Origin: Thermoplasmata archaeon
GTDB lineage: Archaea; Thermoplasmatota; Thermoplasmata; Thermoplasmatales; Thermoplasmataceae
NCBI GenBank assembly: GCA_021827885.1
Contig: JAKAUD010000153.1
Location: 1 to 8,252, forward strand
Direction: 5' to 3'
Length of the DNA stretch: 8,252 nt
Shown piece by piece: positions 1 to 6,400 of this stretch. The translations under genes and the position numbers were made by a program. Under the pieces are notes generated by a model. It saw only the letters and a program-made list of their open reading frames with translations, had not been told where the DNA came from and did not search any database. Every line of letters begins with the position of its first letter. Position 1 is the first letter of the stretch.

Positions 1-208
1 GATTAACGACGTCAAGGTTATAAATCGGAGTGAAGTTAATGCCGCGTTTTACGATTTCTTCATGTGAAAGTATACCATTTTGGAGTATGGAAGGTATGTT
101 ATCAACATGGGTTATATAATATAGGAATCTATATTTAAAGAGAGGGGGCTGACCTGGTTCAGCATTCTTTAAAAGGTCAGTCGATTTATCACCTAACATT
201 CTCCTCAT
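1..208 (-). CDS. DarT-like (DUF4433) DNA ADP-ribosyltransferase, N-terminal part, cut by the left edge
   Basis: Sixty-nine residues of an open minus-strand frame are visible; the C-terminal part lies outside the window. After a short lead the protein reads LFKYRFLYYITHVDN, IPSILQNGIL and then RGINFTPIYNLDVVN. This matches the start of the DarT/DUF4433 fold, where the family reads roughly 'L-Y-H-I-T-H-x-D-N-L-P-S-I-L-x-x-G-I-L ... I-x-F-x-x-I', including the histidine and NAD-binding region near the N-terminus. DarT enzymes attach ADP-ribose to thymidine in single-stranded DNA; with the DarG antitoxin they form a toxin-antitoxin and anti-phage system. DarG is not visible and, if present, would lie to the left. 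I chose the ATG at 208-206 because a TATA-like TAATAAAA lies about 29 bases upstream and a stop closes the frame further up. The ATG at 199-197 is the alternative. The family call is from motif recognition; catalytic activity cannot be judged without the C-terminal glutamate. Confidence 0.72.
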   Translation of the reverse strand, partial: MRRMLGDKSTDLLKNAEPGQPPLFKYRFLYYITHVDNIPSILQNGILSHEEIVKRGINFTPIYNLDVVN

Positions 209-233
209 CAGTATTTTAGGATGCACAATTATG

Positions 234-241
234 TAATAAAA
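234..241 (-). promoter_or_regulatory. TATA-like element for the DarT-like gene
   Basis: On the minus strand this reads TTTTATTA, centred about 29 bases before the ATG at 208. This fits a leaderless archaeal transcript. Position and composition are the only evidence. Confidence 0.4.
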
Positions 242-430
242 TTTCTCACACTTCTTAAGAAGCTGAAAGGGATTATACTACCTGAGGAATTCGGTAGATT
301 TACAGTATAAAAATAGGTTTCAGAAGTTACTTTTTCCGAGAGGGCATCATAAAACTAATTAACTTAATTTCCTCCAGTTGTTGCCAAATTCGTTTTTTCA
401 TTTCATTCATTTTCCAAAACAAGCTATAAG

Positions 431-440
431 TTTAAAATAT
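431..440 (+). promoter_or_regulatory. TATA-like element for the small gene at 464
   Basis: TTTAAAATAT is centred about 28 bases before the ATG at 464, the spacing expected for a leaderless archaeal mRNA. No Shine-Dalgarno is present before that ATG. Confidence 0.45.
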
Positions 441-463
441 CCAGTCATGAATTTTTGTTAGTA

Positions 464-622
464 ATGTGCATGAAAAACAGCGAACTGGACGGGGAATTTG
501 ACAAGCTGGCTGAAGGAAAAGTGAAGAGGTTTAGCAGGGTAAACCTGAAGGAGACAATTGATTTCTTGAATACCATTTCCAGCATATCTGACAGAGACGG
601 AGACGAGGTGTTCGGGGAATGA
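464..622 (+). CDS. Small orphan protein, 52 residues
   Basis: This short frame starts ATG TGC ATG and encodes MCMKNSELDGEFDKL followed by a charged helical stretch (KVKRFSRVNLKETIDFL), and ends in an acidic tail (SDRDGDEVFGE). I do not recognise a family. Support for coding comes from the well-placed TATA-like element and from a codon style (CTG, AAG, GAG, GAC) that is richer in G and C at third positions than the long genes downstream. It could be a small antitoxin- or regulator-like protein, or the end of a decayed gene; there is no direct evidence for either. It is divergent from the DarT-like gene, so it is not obviously its partner. The second ATG at 470 would shorten it by two residues. 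Confidence 0.4.
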   Translation: MCMKNSELDGEFDKLAEGKVKRFSRVNLKETIDFLNTISSISDRDGDEVFGE

Positions 623-745
623 TCTCAGTGAGTTGCAATTTTAAAAATCGACAGACTATTCTAGTATGGATGGATGGCTTGAAGGTACTTGGCCAAAGGA
701 GTCTGGGTGAAGTTCTGGATAAGGTCAGGATGGAGGGAAGGGAGA

Positions 746-937
746 ATGGGGAATAACGGATTCAAGAAGGAGTATATAACAGGAAGAAAGGACCAGTGGG
801 ACATAGACTACAAAATCATGATGAAGGGCCGTGAGGTCTCGAAGACCATTGACCAGTATTTCGAATTCCTGAAAGAGAACATGAGCTTCGTGATCACGAA
901 GGTATCGAGCGAGATGGCGAATGGGCTGATCGACTAA
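746..937 (+). pseudogene. Probable transposase fragment (ISL3-like), 63 residues
   Basis: The frame from the ATG at 746 reads MGNNGFKKEYITGRKD, then KIMMKGREVSKTIDQYFEF and ITKVSSEMANGLID before a stop. The pattern 'Y-K-K-x-x-x-Y-I-T ... G-R-x-x-x-T-I-D-x-F-F-x-F-L ... V-S-S-D-M' is typical of the middle of ISL3-type DDE transposases, with the second catalytic aspartate in 'SSDM'. Here that position is Glu (SSEM), and the protein stops where the family would continue for a few hundred residues, so I read it as a dead remnant. A GGAGGGAAGGGAG tract just upstream looks like a ribosome site, but there is no intact upstream part: only a 28-codon frame (670-756) in another phase precedes it. Codon style matches the small gene at 464 and differs from the long genes. 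An independent small gene remains possible. Confidence 0.38.
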
Positions 938-1213
938 TTGAAGCTAATCTAGTATTTGCTCAATTTCTTTTAATTCTGAAAGTTATAGAAAATTTGGTAA
1001 TAACGTGTCATTGAATTTGCCTAGAATTAAAAGGTTTAGTCAGCTTTCATAGGAAATATTTTCCCCGAATTGCTCTCCTACTTTCGGTCTCAGACCCAAA
1101 TCCCTTTTTGTCCAGAAGGATACTCCGACTTTATTTTCCTTCCAGATAATGCATTCTTAAGAAGTCCCATGAAGATTTGTCCTTTTTCCTATTCTTACTT
1201 TCCTTCATTTGTC

Positions 1214-1236
1214 TTTCGCCGATATGAACGGCGAAA
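1214..1236. repeat. Perfect inverted repeat, 8-base arms
   Basis: TTTCGCCG and CGGCGAAA flank a 7-base loop (ATATGAA). The arms are GC-rich within an AT-rich spacer. It could be an RNA hairpin, a regulator site about 55 bases before the TATA-like element of the 1319 gene, or a remnant of a mobile-element end. No poly-T follows, so a terminator reading is weak. Confidence 0.5.
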
Positions 1237-1287
1237 TTCCCTCGCTCACCAACTGTTGAATTGAGGGTATGCAAATAATTTTTTCAG

Positions 1288-1297
1288 AATAATTTTA
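1288..1297 (+). promoter_or_regulatory. TATA-like element for the 1151-residue gene
   Basis: AATAATTTTA is centred about 26 bases before the ATG at 1319, consistent with a leaderless start. A weak GGAAG (1305-1309) lies nine bases before the ATG but is a poor Shine-Dalgarno. Confidence 0.4.
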
Positions 1298-1318
1298 AGA
1301 GACTGGAAGTTTTGTATC

Positions 1319-4300
1319 ATGAGAAGAAGCAAGAGAGGTGGAAAAGTAAGCGCCGAAAAGTCCGAGGAAACCGAAATTGGAAGAAAGGAATTGAGCACAC
1401 CGGCTCAACTAGACCTATCAAACAGGAGCACATTTGCCTCAGAGAAGAAGGCAGACATCGAATCACACACTGAAGAACTGAAAAAGTCTCTCGCCAATGC
1501 AGACAAAGAACTTGTAATAAAAGAAAAGGCGATAAAAACTGAGGTCAATAAAGTGAATGAAGCAGTTGAAGAAATGCGTGATATTGCGACGACTGCCATA
1601 GCTAATATTGAGACAGGTGTAAACGACTCGTCAAAGAAGATCGACAGCACTTTCGCAATCATGAGGAGGACTGTCAAAATTGTCCCGTTTATTGTGTTAA
1701 TAGTGTATTATGGAGTGTATTTTTTCGAGTATGGCCGCTCCTACAATCCCAACATTTTTGGTGGTTTAGCAATCGCTGTGCTCATAGGAGTTGTTTCCAA
1801 GGTTATTATTGATCGTGCGTACTTAAAAGTAAGCACGACTCGAAATCAAGCCACCGATACCATCAAGGAAACTAACAAAGGATTGGGTGGATTTCTCAAG
1901 ACAAGACTTATAATCGAGCCCGATCTGGCACGCGTGAAGGAGTACTTTGAGAGCGCTGCCGGATACGGGCAGGTGGTGCTTTCAGCGGTGCGAGACTATG
2001 TTCCAGCACTTAAAGGCGCCTATGACAGCGAAGAAAGAATAAATCGGCAGCGTATTTTCATTGAATCTCTTAGGAACTCACTCACTGCCTATGGATTTGA
2101 CCTTTCACCTATAGTAAACGACTATCTCTCAAAATTCGGTCCCTTGACCAACTCTAGAGAAGAATGGATTGATGAAGCAACGGGGAAGCTAAGGTTGATT
2201 TTAGGTACGTCCCAACTTATCCTCAAAATGATATATTGGGATTATGTAGGAGATGAAGAGTCTTCAAAGAACGTATGGAAAGAAATCGTCAGCGAACAGA
2301 AATACCTAACGGAATTATCGAAGTTGCTGGTTTCAAACGATCTAGTTGAAACAGAGTACATACAAAAGAATGTCGAGACGTACGGGGCAATAGAAGATCT
2401 GATAAAAGATGACAAGGGATTCCGTCTCGAATCTTTCCGCGAGAAATACTCCAAATATTACATAGAATTCGCCAGAGAGAAAAAGGCGCTCCTTGATGGT
2501 ATACGTGATTATAACATGACAATAAGCCAATCTCTGACTGACCTAATTCTGAAATTTACACCTCAGAGTTTTGAGACGGAGAAACGTCGTGAAGCTCTGT
2601 TTTCATTTGCCGCGGAGCAGATTGATTTGGCTTCAGACGTTATAGAACTGGCCTATTATGAGAGAGAAGGAGAAGTACTAAAACGTAGTCAAGCATGGAA
2701 CAATTTGCGAAGGCACGACAAGCAAGTTTCAGACTTTGTTATGAAACTGATTGACAACAGAGCTATCGAAGTTCCCACTCCTTACCTTACAAATCGTCCA
2801 GCCCTGGGCAATTTCGCTATTAAGGTTCTAACGAGTTTTGATGACTTCACTTTATCGGCCGCGAAACGAAGTCTTCAACTAACATTCAGTTTCCTTGAGG
2901 ATCAGAAAGCCATTTACCTTCGTTTGATGTCTAATAAGATAATTTTGTCAGAAGTCGATAGAGAGGCATTTAGGAAGTGGTTGACTCCAGAGCCGAATCC
3001 AGCTAAGATTGCAAAATGGATTCAGGGGCAAACAGACATTCCTGACTATGTCTTATTGCTGCTTTACTATGACTACATACAAGATGCCAAGGAGAGAATA
3101 AAGCTATTTGACTCAATGAGAGAACCTGAGAAAATGCAAAACTTAGCAGCGACATTGATAGAGCGAAGATTTATTCCAACGTCAGAGAATGCAAACGCAA
3201 AAGACGAAATCTTGACCCTCTCTTTGTTACTCACTAAACTCGAAGACTACAACCTCTCGGAAATCCAACTTAAACTTACTGTTTATAATCAACTTCTAAC
3301 TTATTCTAGGGATCTATTAATGTTCCTTAAGGAACAAAAACTCATTCAGAAGGAGCCATCATTGGATTTTGAAGGTGTGATCAACTCGGTAAGTCCAAAT
3401 ATAACGGACCCAGTCGTACAGGAGGAGGCAATTCTTGATCATCTAATTACATCCCAAAGTAGCGAGGAGTTCAATTCTAAAGAGTGGCATCAGCCTGTTA
3501 TTATTGCAACTTTGGCATATTATCTTTCGTCGCGTCAGAGCGTTTTATCTCCTTCCGCTTGCAAGAAAGCTGGAGCAAGCGATAAAGCTTCCAAGATACT
3601 ATATCTATACAGCGAGATTAACGATGAAGAAGAACAAATAGGAGCTACCGATAGGACAAAGTTTGCAGAAATAGTTCAAAAGACAATTGAAGGAACCTAT
3701 TCTAACTATAGAAATTTGGTTCCCTTCAAGCACGAGCTGACAATGGGATTCCTTTACCCTCGCATCAGCCAACTTTTACATACACGTATGGATAAAATAG
3801 AGGACAGTATAGTTGACAAGGATCACCTTGAGAGAATAATCAAGAAGTACAAGGATGCCACTAATACTTTCTTGGAGTCCAAGATTCAAGCGAATGTAGT
3901 TTTGGAATGGCTTAGGAGGCAATTGGTGAGTGCATACATGATCACTAAATTGGGTGCTGCTGATGTCATCACCGGCATCATAGACGAAGAATTGCCCAAG
4001 GCATGTAAAGAGCTAGCCAAGAAAGACCCGATTTACGACCATTTTCTTCTCCTCTCAGAAGATACGATTGGACCTGGGATAAGAGTAGGGATTGTTCCAT
4101 TTCAGATGGACTTCCCAACCTTCTCAAAAAACTTTGAAAGGGTGTTTCAACTCGCCGTCGCTAATCACAGCGTAACCGGGAGTGCTCATCAACCTAGCGA
4201 ATTCTTTAGCAACGTAGTCAGATTCTTTCCTTCAGATGCCTTTTTCAAAAGAGTTGGGGGCGGTAGACATGAGTCAACAGAGCTTCCAAGTGACCACCCG

Positions 4301-4774
4301 GCAGAGATAATTCGCAATCTACTTCTTAGGCACTATGGTGAAATCGAAAATCTAGAACTCATCGCTTCAGTGTCTGGCCAATCTGAGAACTCAATTGCCT
4401 TGAAGAGTCTGCTTACTACATTTTTTGACACAGATACATCTATCTACCTAATGGCACAGAAACAACTAGATGTAATACTTGGTAATTCACAGTTCCGAGA
4501 ATATGTCGAGAGCGCTCGACTAGACGGTGGGCTTTGTGCTAGCTTCAAATGCTCTACACGTACTTCCCTCGCCACCACAATATGTGATCTTTCAGGACAG
4601 TTAGGAACTAACAATTCTATGGTGCAACAAAAACTGAGGGACGAAATCAAAAAGATGGCTTATCAAAGTGGAGCTAGGCTGAACAATGAAAAAGTTAAGC
4701 AAATAAGTGAAGTAGTTTATCAGGTACTTCTAGATATTGGAACAGTTTTGCGAGGCTTTCCATCAAGGGACTGA
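1319..4774 (+). CDS. Large membrane-anchored protein of unknown function, 1151 residues
   Basis: I do not recognise this family. Residues 1-40 are basic and then polar. About 45-115 form a charged, heptad-like coiled-coil region (KKSLANADKELVIKEKAIK and on). Two hydrophobic helices follow, at roughly 120-138 (VPFIVLIVYYGVYFF) and 146-165 (IFGGLAIAVLIGVVS), joined by a very short loop. A hairpin anchor of this kind would put both the coiled coil and the roughly 980-residue remainder on the same side, most likely the cytoplasm. The remainder is mostly charged, probably helical sequence with no Walker A motif, nuclease motif or zinc cluster that I can see. The gene stands alone: a presumed leaderless promoter precedes it and 425 bases with a dead transposase separate it from the ubiquitin-like operon, so a shared function is only a guess from proximity. 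Size and anchoring would suit a structural, sensor or defence effector protein, but the sequence does not decide. The reading frame itself is certain. Confidence 0.9.
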   Translation: MRRSKRGGKVSAEKSEETEIGRKELSTPAQLDLSNRSTFASEKKADIESHTEELKKSLANADKELVIKEKAIKTEVNKVNEAVEEMRDIATTAIANIETGVNDSSKKIDSTFAIMRRTVKIVPFIVLIVYYGVYFFEYGRSYNPNIFGGLAIAVLIGVVSKVIIDRAYLKVSTTRNQATDTIKETNKGLGGFLKTRLIIEPDLARVKEYFESAAGYGQVVLSAVRDYVPALKGAYDSEERINRQRIFIESLRNSLTAYGFDLSPIVNDYLSKFGPLTNSREEWIDEATGKLRLILGTSQLILKMIYWDYVGDEESSKNVWKEIVSEQKYLTELSKLLVSNDLVETEYIQKNVETYGAIEDLIKDDKGFRLESFREKYSKYYIEFAREKKALLDGIRDYNMTISQSLTDLILKFTPQSFETEKRREALFSFAAEQIDLASDVIELAYYEREGEVLKRSQAWNNLRRHDKQVSDFVMKLIDNRAIEVPTPYLTNRPALGNFAIKVLTSFDDFTLSAAKRSLQLTFSFLEDQKAIYLRLMSNKIILSEVDREAFRKWLTPEPNPAKIAKWIQGQTDIPDYVLLLLYYDYIQDAKERIKLFDSMREPEKMQNLAATLIERRFIPTSENANAKDEILTLSLLLTKLEDYNLSEIQLKLTVYNQLLTYSRDLLMFLKEQKLIQKEPSLDFEGVINSVSPNITDPVVQEEAILDHLITSQSSEEFNSKEWHQPVIIATLAYYLSSRQSVLSPSACKKAGASDKASKILYLYSEINDEEEQIGATDRTKFAEIVQKTIEGTYSNYRNLVPFKHELTMGFLYPRISQLLHTRMDKIEDSIVDKDHLERIIKKYKDATNTFLESKIQANVVLEWLRRQLVSAYMITKLGAADVITGIIDEELPKACKELAKKDPIYDHFLLLSEDTIGPGIRVGIVPFQMDFPTFSKNFERVFQLAVANHSVTGSAHQPSEFFSNVVRFFPSDAFFKRVGGGRHESTELPSDHPAEIIRNLLLRHYGEIENLELIASVSGQSENSIALKSLLTTFFDTDTSIYLMAQKQLDVILGNSQFREYVESARLDGGLCASFKCSTRTSLATTICDLSGQLGTNNSMVQQKLRDEIKKMAYQSGARLNNEKVKQISEVVYQVLLDIGTVLRGFPSRD

Positions 4775-4797
4775 AACGGGCTATTATAGTGTTAGAA

Positions 4798-5097
4798 TTA
4801 CAGGTAAGATAGGAGAAGGTTGGATTTCTTTGACGCCCGATAGGATCCTAGTATCCTGCAATCTCTTCTTTCCCTAATTCCTATAGCAAATAGGAGGGTT
4901 TCCTTATCTAACGATTCTCTTCGCAGATAGCCGAACACAGTATCCAAGAAAATGGTGATAAATCTCGAATCAAGAGGCTTTTATTGGAATCCTTCAGCAT
5001 CCTCCATAAAGATATCGGTGATTTGAGAAATAGATGTTTTGACTAACATTTCAAATATATCCATATTTAATTTATTGCCCCGTAGGGCTACAACCAT
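4798..5097 (-). pseudogene. Remnant of a Mutator/IS256-type transposase
   Basis: One minus-strand phase reads an N-terminal piece (ALRGNKLNMDIFEMLVKTSI, then SQITDIFMEDAEGFQ), a TAA at 4983-4981, and without a phase change KPLDSRFITIFLDTVFGYL, LLFAIGIRERRDCRILGSY and RASKKSN, ending at a TAA at 4800-4798. The second block is the start of the Mutator/IS256 catalytic domain: 'R-P-L-D-x-R-Y-x-x-x-F-L-D' with its first catalytic Asp, then 'A-I-G-I-x-x-x-G-x-R-E-I-L-G-x-x-x-x-x-x-E-S'. In intact members about a hundred residues separate these two parts and the catalytic domain continues well beyond. So the copy has an internal deletion, a stop and a lost 3' part. The phase stays open up to 5190, but sequence above 5097 does not look like transposase. 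It marks past insertion between the membrane-protein gene and the ubiquitin-like operon. Confidence 0.72.
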
Positions 5098-5155
5098 TTT
5101 AATTTTTAAACTCTGACGAACAGGCATTGAATTGGTAAACCAGCATACATTAATA

Positions 5156-5174
5156 GTTAACATGCGGTTAACAT
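5156..5174 (+). repeat. Tandem GTTAACAT repeat overlapping the operon promoter; candidate operator
   Basis: GTTAACAT occurs at 5156-5163 and 5167-5174, an 11-base period or one DNA turn, and each GTTAAC core is itself a palindrome. The second copy runs into the TATA-like element. A protein bound here would cover the sites for the archaeal general factors TFB and TBP, so repression is the likely effect. The winged-helix protein encoded immediately downstream is the obvious candidate binder (inference). Confidence 0.45.
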
Positions 5175-5180
5175 ATATAC
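5173..5180 (+). promoter_or_regulatory. TATA box of the ubiquitin-like operon
   Basis: ATATATAC is centred about 24 bases before the GTG at 5200, giving a leaderless transcript that begins at or near the start codon. It is the best TATA match in the window and supports the GTG start. Confidence 0.55.
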
Positions 5181-5199
5181 TACTATTCAATTACAAATC

Positions 5200-6150
5200 G
5201 TGAAAACTTCAGAAACATCGGATTTCGAATCTATAGTCAGATATTTGGAGGTACTCTGGAACTCTTTCCCTAGTCCAATGTCACAGACACAACTAGCTAA
5301 GGAATCAAATGTATCGAAAGCAGCAATTACAAAAGTTAAAGATCGATTGTTCGAGATATGCGACGACCAGTCCCTGATTTATAAGAGAAAGCTCGTTTTA
5401 AAGAAAGACTCTAACACCTTCGGAAGGATCATTAATTCTGCCTTAAGGTCCGGTCATCTTCACAGTCTTATCGATAGCCCATTCTTTAAGCAACAGATAT
5501 TAGACCTGAAGTTGCACCAGAATTTCTCTAAATCAATTCCATTTTACTCGACGTATTTCTCTGAAGAAGACACCAATCTGCTTGTTAATTTAGCGATAAG
5601 TATAATATATGAAGCTTTGCCTAACGAGGATGAATTGTATTCCACCATAAAAGACAGGCTAGATGATGGAAACCTTGTCATTTCGGCGATAATGTCTTCC
5701 GTATTTTTTAACTTAGAAAAACTAATATCGGGCGACAGACTTGTTTTGCAGTTCCGAAAATATGACTTAAAGAGAATTCTTACTCTGAGAGACAAGGTTT
5801 ACTTTTTTGCTAATGCTCTCTTTGCGCAGTTTGTGAGCAATCTCAAATTTGTCTCTGATATCAAAAGACCAGAACAAAGGGAAGGATACATAATGGTTTA
5901 CAAAGAAACGTTTGATTTCTATTTAAAACACTACTTAGAACAGTTCTCAAATGTACTGCTTGTTTTTGGTCCAGATTCTCATATTTCTGAAACTGGCCTA
6001 GACAAATTTATCATAGGTTCCTACTTCTCTCCAGGTGCTAAGGTCGATGTTTCAGAAAGTCACAAAAGAAGGACGATTAGCAAAACCAAAACGTCAGATT
6101 CAGGAAAGATAGAATTGAAGACTAATCCAGCGAAGGAGGTGATAAATTAG
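5200..6150 (+). CDS. Winged-helix DNA-binding protein, first gene of the ubiquitin-like operon, 316 residues
   Basis: Residues about 28-51 (MSQTQLAKESNVSKAAITK onward) form a clear helix-turn-helix of the MarR/winged type, with a likely wing at 58-70 (LIYKRKLVLKK). The remaining 220 or so residues are helical, contain no motif I recognise, and end in a basic, probably disordered tail from about 288 (SHKRRTISKTKTSDSGK). A GTG start is chosen because it lies at the right distance from the TATA box and precedes the helix-turn-helix by a normal margin; the first in-frame ATG is codon 27 and would cut into the domain. The stop is one base before the ATG of the Ubl gene, whose Shine-Dalgarno lies inside this gene, so the two are almost certainly co-translated. 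The likely role is autoregulation of the operon through the GTTAACAT repeats. The long C-terminal part could instead sense a signal or bind Ubl-pathway partners; that is conjecture. Confidence 0.85.
   Translation: MKTSETSDFESIVRYLEVLWNSFPSPMSQTQLAKESNVSKAAITKVKDRLFEICDDQSLIYKRKLVLKKDSNTFGRIINSALRSGHLHSLIDSPFFKQQILDLKLHQNFSKSIPFYSTYFSEEDTNLLVNLAISIIYEALPNEDELYSTIKDRLDDGNLVISAIMSSVFFNLEKLISGDRLVLQFRKYDLKRILTLRDKVYFFANALFAQFVSNLKFVSDIKRPEQREGYIMVYKETFDFYLKHYLEQFSNVLLVFGPDSHISETGLDKFIIGSYFSPGAKVDVSESHKRRTISKTKTSDSGKIELKTNPAKEVIN
6133..6143 (+). promoter_or_regulatory. Strong Shine-Dalgarno for the ubiquitin-like gene
   Basis: AAGGAGGTGAT is a near-full complement of the 16S rRNA tail, eight bases before the ATG at 6152. 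It is by far the strongest ribosome site in the window and lies inside the end of the preceding gene, so the Ubl was selected for high expression within the operon. Confidence 0.8.
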
Positions 6151-6151
6151 T

Positions 6152-6400
6152 ATGGAAGAAATACAGAAAAAGTATGAGATAATAGTCAACGGAAGACCAA
6201 AAGAATGGAAAGAGAGTAAAATCAGTTAAACGCAAGTCGTGAACCTAGCGTTCCCAACGCCGCATAAACCCACTGAAATCTTTACAGTGCAATATAGCAG
6301 GGGGCCCAAAGAGAACCCAGAAGGTACTATAGTGGACGGACAAGATGTCTTTGTAAGAAGCGGAATGAACTTTCATGTTGACAGAACTGATCGATCGTAG
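6152..6400 (+). pseudogene. Multiubiquitin-type ubiquitin-like protein (single domain), interrupted by an in-frame TAA
   Basis: Read through, the frame gives 82 codons forming one complete ubiquitin-like domain. It begins KYEIIVNGRPKEWKESKIS, has TAA at codon 26 (6227-6229), then continues in the same phase with TQVVNLAFP, TEIFTVQYSRGP, EGTIVDGQDVFVRSGMNFHV and ends DRTDRS. This follows the multiubiquitin family pattern ('Y-x-I-x-V-N-G-R-x-K ... I-S-Y-E-x-V-V-x-L-A-F ... Y-T-V-x-Y-x-R-G ... P-E-G-x-L-x-x-G ... V-K-x-G-M-x-F-N-V ... T-x-K-S'). The family usually has Tyr at the stop position, so TAA is one base from TAT or TAC. Both halves are otherwise intact, so the lesion is recent, a sequencing error, or bypassed. 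The Ubl is the modifier that the neighbouring E1-like protein would adenylate. There is no Gly-Gly terminus; it ends Arg-Ser. The E1-like gene starts 26 bases before the Ubl stop. A GTG at 6239 could start a truncated second half, without a ribosome site. Confidence 0.8.

Larger units (their letters stand above)
938..1318 (+). other. Gene-poor spacer before the 1151-residue gene
   Basis: I find no convincing gene here. A 64-codon plus-strand frame (1070-1264, TTG start) is rich in Phe, Ser and Pro and looks like a chance reading. On the minus strand a short charged frame (about 1128-1262) ends in SSWDFLRMHYLEGK; it resembles decayed coding sequence but matches nothing I know. The spacer also contains the hairpin at 1214-1236 and the promoter at 1288-1297. 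Confidence 0.5.

Noticed and set aside
149..180. CTGACC ... GGTCAG inverted repeat
   Set aside because: It lies inside the DarT-like coding sequence with long imperfect spacing, and is likely incidental.
670..756. 28-codon frame beginning MDGLKVLGQRSLGEV
   Set aside because: It is too short to call, lacks its own promoter, and overlaps the transposase-like frame in another phase; it may be a piece of the same decayed element.
1070..1264. 64-codon plus-strand frame with TTG start
   Set aside because: Its composition (many Phe, Ser, Pro, Tyr) is that of a chance frame; there is no ribosome site or TATA at a suitable distance and no family resemblance.
2242..2530. Several minus-strand open frames within the large gene, as also at 1405-1677 and 4444-4650
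   Set aside because: They are antisense shadows of the 1151-residue gene, without starts, promoters or protein-like composition.
6227..6229. Pyrrolysine or selenocysteine recoding at the Ubl stop
   Set aside because: Those use TAG and TGA; this codon is TAA, and no recoding structure is evident.
6224..6240. Programmed frameshift as the way past the Ubl stop
   Set aside because: The Ubl phase is identical before and after the TAA, and the two other phases meet stops soon after, so a single shift cannot restore the protein.
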